In this document: positions 60,101-64,000 of the stretch, piece by piece
Layout of the letters: every line of letters starts with the position of its first letter
How positions within the stretch are numbered: the first letter of the stretch is position 1
Source: Trebouxia sp. TZW2008
Taxonomy: Eukaryota; Chlorophyta; Trebouxiophyceae; Trebouxiales; Trebouxiaceae
Direction of reading: 5' to 3'
Length of the DNA stretch: 64,000 nt
NCBI GenBank assembly: GCA_002118135.1
Contig: BDIU01000035.1
Location: forward strand, 1-64,000
The notes under the pieces: model-generated
Seen by the model: only the letters and a program-made list of their open reading frames with translations
What the model was told of the DNA's origin: nothing
Database searches by the model: none
Program-made: the position numbers and the translations under genes

Positions 60101-63100
60101 TTGCTGTTAGACGGTTGCAGGAGCAGTGAGACCAGCATCAGGCAGTCCGCCCTGTATGGCCTGGGCACTATGGGACACCACCGCCCACAGCTCTTCCAGC
60201 AGACACACCAGTGCTAGCTCTTTCATGCAGGTCTGGACGTGCAATTGTGGCTGCCAACAGGGTGCCAACAAGTGCGCTGCACAGATCCTGCCCTTGCTGT
60301 TGGACGGTTGCAGGAGCAGTGAAGCCAGCATCAGGCAGTCTGCTCCATACAGCCTAAGCACTCTGGCTGTGCTCCTCTGAGAAGAAAAACCTGTGGCTGT
60401 GCACTGCTGATAAGCAACACATGTGGCTGTGCAGGTGCCAACAAGTATGCTGCACAGATCCTGCCATTGCTGTTGGATCGGTGCAGAAGCAGTGAAGCCA
60501 GCATCAGGCAGTCCGCCCTGTATGGCCTGGGCACTATGGCACACCACCGCCCACAGCTCTTCCAGCAGACAGCACCAGTGCTAGCTCTTTCATGCAGGTC
60601 TTGACGAGCAACTGTGGCTGTGCAGGTGCCAACAAGTACGCTGCACAGATCCTGCCATTGCTGTTGGATGGGTGCAGAAGCAGTGAAGCCAGCATCAGGC
60701 AGTCTGCCTTGTATGGCCTAGGCACTGTTGCACAGCACCGGCCACAGCTCTTCCAGCAGATAGCACAGGAAGCACTGACCCGCATCATGGCTGTCATTAC
60801 TGCGCCCAACTCTAGGTACTGCATCTACTCGCTCACTCACGCTCATCAAGATTTTTAAGGCTGTGGCATTTGCACTTGGCTAATGCTGTGGCATCATTGC
60901 CAGGCATCATGACTGACATCACAGCATCAAACTCTAGGTGATATGGTTTTGCCCTTTGTGCAATGCTGTAACCATGTAATTGCTGCAGATCTTTCTTGTA
61001 GCAGTCGGTGCTCTGAACATCTCATTTCCAGTCAACAGCTGAGGCCCTGGGCCCAGCCTGAAGCAGAACTGTGTGTCTTGTCCATAATAGGCAAACAAGC
61101 TGCTATTCCGCACAAATCCAAGTGCTCCGTCTGTGCTCATTGCAAGTTGGGCAACATGCATGTTGCAGAACCAGCTGTGACAGCAGCCCTGTGCATGCTT
61201 CACATTCAAAAGGCAAGCTGCCATCGCATTGCAAGGCAGAACCAGTGGCCGTTTTCTTCCTTTGAGAAAGTCAATGGTTGCTGCAGGGATGACACAAATG
61301 GTCATGCCACAGAGAACGCCATTGCTGCGCTGGGGAAGGCTCTGCAGCAAACGCACAACATCCAAACATTGCCAGACAGCATGGGTGTGGCAGACCTTTG
61401 GGTGCAGTCCCTCCCACTTACTGTGGACTCAGAAGAAGCAAAGATTGCGCATAAACAGCTTGTTGGCTTCATACACAGCTCTGACCAAGGGTGAGCGCTA
61501 ATACCTCATTTGTCTGATCATGTGGACAGTCACCGGTCGATTCTCTTCCCCCTCACTGTGGACTCAGAAGAAGCAAAAATTGCATATAAACAGCCGATCG
61601 GCTTTGTACAGAGCTCAGACCAACAGTGAGCGGCTTGACTTACTTGGTTATTGGATAGTGCAAGCAAGCCCTCGCTCTCTCACTGTCCTACACAGACTCA
61701 CTCACTCACTCAGACTCACTCATTGACCCACCTACTCCTCCACTCACTCATTCACTCACTCACTCACTCAGACTCATTCATTGACCCACCCACTCACTCC
61801 CCCCCCCACTCACTCACTCACCCACTCACTCACTCACTCACTCACTCATATACATCTAGTCATGCACTCATGCATTTATGTGTTTACTGAGGCAAGAATG
61901 TATGCACCCAATTGAAAATATATGACATGGCATTTGCTGGCTACAAAAACAACATACTGCCTCCTCTCAGAATTGGCTCAAGGCGTATGTTCACATGCTT
62001 GTCAGATTCTTGGGCACTCTGCAGGCAGACGACATATTTCAACCTTATCTTGACGTCTGTCCAGAACTTCTTCTTAGAGCACTCACTGTCTTCTGTGAAA
62101 AAGTTCTGCGCAGGCGTCAAGATCGCTGCTTGTTTCAGCGTGACATCAGAACACAATAACTGACTGCAATGTGCCCATCAACACATGCGCATTGGCACGC
62201 AAACTGCCATCTTGGACAGGCTGTGAGCTGGCTATCAGTACTTCTGCCTGATGCTGCAGCCTCGTACAGTTCATTTTGCAAGTATTATACACGTTGGCTA
62301 GGCAGGCTCAGCAGGCCCAACTAGGTACGAACAGAAGCAATCAAGTGTCTCTTAACCAGTTCGATCATGTGCTAACCTAATCCAATTATATTGGACATGA
62401 AGGGCAAATCATAGAATGTACATTCTTCTGTGCTCAGTAAACCTCTGCTGCATTCTGGCTGTGATTGCACAGTACGACAGCCAATCTTGAGTTGCCACAT
62501 GGTCTGATCATCCTCTGTGACCCACATCAGTGCTCACAATGGACAATATCAAGGGCTCGCAGCAACACCTGAGCTCTTGAGACACAGGCAGTGTGACAAA
62601 ATGAGCAGGCTTAGGTGCTTGTTTGTATGCTGCAGAATAATTGGGGCCGGCAACAAAAATCTGAACAAGATAGTGGAGATATTTGTCAAGGTGTTAGGCC
62701 ATGGCACAGAGCTTGCAGAGGCCGAGACAGCTGACCAGATGGTTGTGCTGCTGACACAGATGCAAGGCTCCCTGCCTCCCCAGGTACTCACTGCTCATCT
62801 CAATTGTTGACCGACCAACTTGTCATGGCCACAGCATCTGTTGCAAGCTGAAACATGATCGCAACGCCTGCTGGGACTATTCTGTAAATGTTGTTGACCC
62901 AAATGCAAAGCTCCCTGCCTCCTCAGGTACTGCCTACTGATAGTTCATGTTTTGCAAAACCAAGCATCATTGCAATGCCTGCTAATGTCACGTCAACACT
63001 GCTACAGCATCACTTGCAACACCAGATGGTTGTGCTGCTCACACAGATGCAAGGCTCCCTACCCCCTCAATTATTTTGGCAACTTGTTCCAAAACAGTCT

Positions 63101-63644
63101 TTGGTGCCTTTTCTTTTTGTCAACTAGATGTTGTAAGTAGTAGAGCCTCAATCATGTCATTGTCACTTCTGAAGCACTGATGCAAAGAGCATCAACAATG
63201 GCTGGCCATGCTCTGATCCAGAGTCTGTGCTTTGCCTTTGACAAAATCAATTGCCTTGTCTTCAAGAGCAATAAAGAGACGCCACGGTCTATATCCGAGG
63301 CAAACATGCCTAACGGCAGAGAATTTTTCTTTTCTTTTCTGTTGAATTGCCTCTGAGCATCGCACCCTTTCATCAGCTGCACAGATCACTGCGTGACACG
63401 TTGGGAGAAATTTGTGCCTGATTGCAGGCCGCTGCTGTCAAGCAGTCTGTCTTGCATCACAGCCGGACTGTAGAGATGTCAGCTCCAAAACCGACAAGAT
63501 CAGTCACTATTGCCAATCATCTAAAGTCACTCCTGTACATGAACACATGTCTGCCTGTTGCAGGTATTTCAAGGCTTCTTCAGCAAGTTATCAGCAAAAG
63601 AGCGCAAGGAACTGCAGAACAGAATGTCTCGAAATGGCACATGA
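48188..63644 (+). CDS. IPO5: Importin-5 (karyopherin beta-3)
   Basis: HEAT-repeat nuclear import receptor that binds cargo and Ran-GTP. Exons: 48188-48415, 48496-48543, 48660-48725, 48988-49455, 50487-50633, 52000-52281, 53058-53342, 54048-54284, 56454-56666, 56909-57043, 57458-57655, 58392-58601, 59396-59600, 60626-60815, 61287-61490, 62636-62783 and 63564-63644. All 17 join in phase to 1114 residues, the usual family length (about 1100). Landmarks: [71 protein letters not shown], the acidic loop [63 protein letters not shown] and the C-terminal helix region. Exon 6 ends in a GC donor (CAG|GCAAGT). Coding is 3.3 kb of a 15.5-kb gene; the introns are filled with decayed copies of exon edges. 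Confidence 0.96.
49575..49775 (+). pseudogene. Two decayed echoes of the importin-5 exon 4 donor edge
   Basis: Downstream of the working exon end (49455) two copies repeat the last coding bases and donor: CACATGCTGCAG|gcgagc ending near 49616 and CAACATGCTGCAG|gcgtgc ending near 49770. Each keeps the following CATCTGCTGC-type intron bases. In both, the donor GT has become GC, without the extended consensus needed for GC splicing. Confidence 0.8.
50136..50320. repeat. Large foldback (hairpin) in importin-5 intron 4
   Basis: Arms at 50136-50195 and 50260-50320 are reverse complements at roughly 90% identity, both carrying TAGGTGCCATCGCACCTTCC in their own orientation. The 64-nt loop contains a repeated GGCAGCAATGCAATGCTTGC. 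A transcript would form a stem of about 60 bp. This resembles a foldback MITE or a small-RNA precursor. Confidence 0.85.
50354..50430 (+). repeat. Dispersed repeat family B, copy 4
   Basis: AGGCTGCTTCTACTCACACAGGCTCC, then TATGATGCTTAATGGCCTAG and a T-rich end. It lies in importin-5 intron 4, just after the foldback. Confidence 0.65.
51265..51395. repeat. Mixed inverted and direct repeat
   Basis: GAAGTTCTGCTCTGATGG near 51280 returns in reverse complement as CCATCAGAGCAAAACTTCC near 51320 and again as TATCAGAGCAGAACTCCC near 51371. It is in importin-5 intron 5. Confidence 0.65.
51554..51900 (+). pseudogene. Four decayed echoes of importin-5 exon 6 start
   Basis: Copies begin at 51554, 51692, 51796 and 51854, each after a CAG. 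Each resembles GATGAGCCCGATTGGCACTC and the following CAGAACAGTACGAGG of the working exon at 52000. All break within about 50 bp; the copy at 51692 has an in-frame stop. Confidence 0.85.
52320..52400 (+). pseudogene. Decayed echo of importin-5 exon 6 end
   Basis: The end of exon 6 (AAGTGATGCTGCAGAATAAG to the CGACAG|GCAAGT donor) is repeated downstream with changes, including AGGCAG|GCAAGC. The copy keeps the unusual GC donor. Confidence 0.85.
52939..53025 (+). pseudogene. Decayed echo of importin-5 exon 7 start
   Basis: After an ATAG acceptor the copy reads GCCTGCAAGACGCTCATGCC and CCGCTGGGCAGGGCGCCAAG, parallel to the true exon at 53058 (spacing 119 bp). It is frameshifted at its first codon and carries a stop (CTGTAGAGCAG). 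Confidence 0.85.
53453..53524. repeat. Perfect 31-bp hairpin in importin-5 intron 7
   Basis: Arms 53453-53483 and 53494-53524 are exact reverse complements around a 10-nt loop. The arm contains CATGCAAGTGACAGTGCAGT. A perfect 31-bp stem without decay suggests it arose recently. Confidence 0.92.
53712..54010 (+). pseudogene. Two decayed echoes of importin-5 exon 8 start
   Basis: Copies start at 53712 and 53933, each after TGCAG and GAAGGAGC, and are parallel to the true exon at 54048. The first aligns for about 170 bp but has a frameshift in the ANAHF region and a TAA where the true exon has CTGTACAGC. The second has lost an internal segment. Confidence 0.9.
54375..54830 (+). pseudogene. Three decayed echoes of importin-5 exon 8 end
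   Basis: The segment beginning TCCCTGGTGGGCATGGCTGT and ending AGCAGCTTAAG|gtcagt or GGCAGCTGCAG|gtcagc is repeated at about 54381-54461 and 54556-54636, and again with more decay near 54700-54830. The first two keep good donors. The last has an in-frame stop (TGTGCCTGA). Confidence 0.9.
54830..55600. repeat. Degenerate minisatellite in importin-5 intron 8
   Basis: About eight to ten units of 70-75 bp share CAACTGGGCTCAGAGGCACA-like and GCCTTTGAGCTCTTGCCCT-like blocks. They follow directly on the decayed exon-8 echoes, so the array may have grown from the same process. Confidence 0.75.
55976..56380 (+). pseudogene. Three decayed echoes of importin-5 exon 9
   Basis: Copies begin at 55976, 56137 and 56269. 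Each has AGCTCAC-like sequence, ACAGGCAGCTACATGCT and TTCTGCAAATG, as in the working exon at 56454. The first keeps the TTGTTGCAG acceptor and is open for about 30 codons. The others carry deletions or shifted frames. Confidence 0.9.
57735..57860. repeat. Low-complexity TTTCCAT repeats
   Basis: Variants of GTTTCCATGT and CATTTTGCA recur through importin-5 intron 11. Confidence 0.5.
58202..58350 (+). pseudogene. Decayed echo of importin-5 exon 12 start
   Basis: Starts GAGCCTGATTTGGAAATCCT after AACAG, 190 bp before the true exon (58392). It encodes [17 protein letters not shown], then a deletion shifts frame and a stop follows. Confidence 0.9.
58640..58945 (+). pseudogene. Two decayed echoes of importin-5 exon 12 end
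   Basis: The distal part of exon 12 recurs at about 58670-58746 (ending in CTTGAG|gtaagt) and 58817-58935 (GCGCTGTTGCAAGACAGTGCC onward). The second reads [12 protein letters not shown] against [12 protein letters not shown] in the true exon. Confidence 0.85.
59270..59345 (+). pseudogene. Decayed echo of importin-5 exon 13 start
   Basis: TTCAG followed by GACAACACCCAGCTTCAAGA and TTACTGGATCCAGTGCGAG parallels the true exon start at 59396 (GACAATGAGCTGGAAGAAGA). The similarity fades after about 45 bp. Confidence 0.7.
59793..60600 (+). pseudogene. Five tandem echoes of importin-5 exon 14
   Basis: Copies begin at about 59793, 59936, 60069, 60262 and 60435, before the working exon at 60626. Most encode a version of [20 protein letters not shown]. 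Copies at 60069 and 60435 stay open through YGLGTM and [10 protein letters not shown]. Defects: a stop in copy 1, a large deletion and stop in copy 2, no clean acceptor in copies 3 and 4, and a changed tail without donor in copies 3 and 5. Confidence 0.92.
61524..61628 (+). pseudogene. Decayed echo of importin-5 exon 15 end
   Basis: CTCACTGTGGACTCAGAAGA to AGCTCAGACCAACAG|tgagcg repeats the end of exon 15 (donor at 61491). The copy has lost the donor GT by one base. Confidence 0.85.
61675..61860. repeat. CACT/ACTC microsatellite
   Basis: Long runs of CACT with inserts of CAGACTCATTCATTGACCCACC. It is in importin-5 intron 15. Confidence 0.9.
62290..62389 (+). repeat. Dispersed repeat family A, copy 7 (longest)
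   Basis: GTTGGCTAGGCAGGCTCAGC, CCCAACTAGGTACGAACAG, TGTCTCTTAACCAGTTCGAT and GTGCTAACCTAATCC. It is in importin-5 intron 15. This copy has the clearest A-box-like (TGGCTAGGCAGG) and B-box-like (GTTCGATCA) stretches, about 70 bp apart. Confidence 0.7.
62885..63075 (+). pseudogene. Two decayed echoes of importin-5 exon 16 end
   Basis: TTGTTGACCCAAATGCAAAG..CCTCCTCAG|gtactg near 62890-62926 and CAGATGGTTGTGCTGCTCAC..CCCCCTCAA near 63024-63070 repeat the end of exon 16 (donor at 62784). The first keeps its donor; the second has lost it. Confidence 0.88.
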
Positions 63645-64000
63645 AGGCTGCTGCAGAGTAGATTTGATCAGCTGCTATGATGTTTCTGAGATGTCACTGC
63701 CTTATCTTGTCAAGTAGTCAACATCTCCGGTCAGTCTGTCTGTCTTTCGTGTTCAGGTTGAGATTGCGTTGAGTTTGTGTGTCTTTTGCCCACAAGCTGT
63801 AGCTACTACTGCCAAGCATTATGCTGGAAGGAGCGGCTTCTCTGCATCAGGTAGCAATGAAGCATCAGAGCAGGTCTTGACTGGCTGCAGTTGTGGTCAG
63901 AAACAGCCTGTGCCTGAGGTCACAACCTAGCTGCTTCAATTGAGCAACTGCATGCATGCAGAACACAAAGGCATGCTCGTTTGCGATGCAGACGCTGAGA
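63645..64000. other. Downstream of importin-5
   Basis: Probably the 3' untranslated region and the start of the next intergenic region. No gene recognised before the window ends. Confidence 0.5.

Noticed and set aside
59793..60815. CRISPR-like or satellite array
   Set aside because: The repeated unit encodes a HEAT-repeat exon of importin-5 with splice sites. There is no constant-repeat and variable-spacer structure, and the organism is eukaryotic.
48188..63644. Two or more importin genes in tandem
   Set aside because: Seventeen exons join in phase to one protein of normal length. The extra importin-like segments are partial, defective copies in introns.

Overview
This is a window of eukaryotic nuclear DNA, most likely from a chlorophyte green alga (a trebouxiophyte would fit). 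The genes are rich in spliceosomal introns with GT-AG ends, and most acceptors read TGCAG or TTCAG. The gene set mixes general eukaryotic genes with plant-lineage ones: an EGY-type plastid site-2 protease, an F-box protein of the SKIP31 family and a plant-type inositol phosphate kinase. There are no operons, ribosome binding sites or CRISPR. I rebuilt the exons by hand from splice sites, reading-frame continuity and remembered family motifs. For ten of the eleven genes every exon joins in phase from ATG to stop.

Layout: (1) 465-10704 (+), an uncharacterised multi-exon gene. (2) 11813-14480 (+), SKIP31-like F-box protein. (3) 14844-17633 (-), nucleoporin Nup54. (4) 18546-25651 (-), USP36/42-like deubiquitinase with an RGG tail. 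(5) 26002-31542 (+), EGY intramembrane metalloprotease. (6) 31998-35298 (+), CCR4-like EEP-family nuclease. (7) 36184-37879 (-), FAM136A. (8) 38478-41098 (-), inositol-tetrakisphosphate 1-kinase (ITPK). (9) 41408-43856 (+), sperm-tail PG-rich (SHIPPO/STPG) protein. (10) 44181-47916 (-), ataxin-10. (11) 48188-63644 (+), importin-5. Three pairs are divergent with 270-350 bp between start codons: 4/5, 8/9 and 10/11.

The most unusual signal runs through the whole window. Edges of exons have been copied in tandem outward into the adjacent introns. Each copy carries the splice site plus 30-170 bp of coding sequence, and the copies have decayed by stops, frameshifts and lost splice sites. Where the unit holds an acceptor, the copies lie upstream of the working exon. 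Where it holds a donor, they lie downstream. I see this in seven genes (EGY, importin-5, ITPK, ataxin-10, FAM136A, the CCR4-like gene and, more loosely, gene 1). In importin-5 at least eight exons are affected, one with five upstream copies. I call these 'exon echoes'. The window also holds two dispersed short repeat families, two large intronic foldbacks, several mini- and microsatellites and three GC-AG introns.

The genes do not form one pathway. Two serve nucleocytoplasmic transport (Nup54, importin-5) and two act in ubiquitin biology (SKIP31-like, USP36/42-like); this proximity is probably chance.
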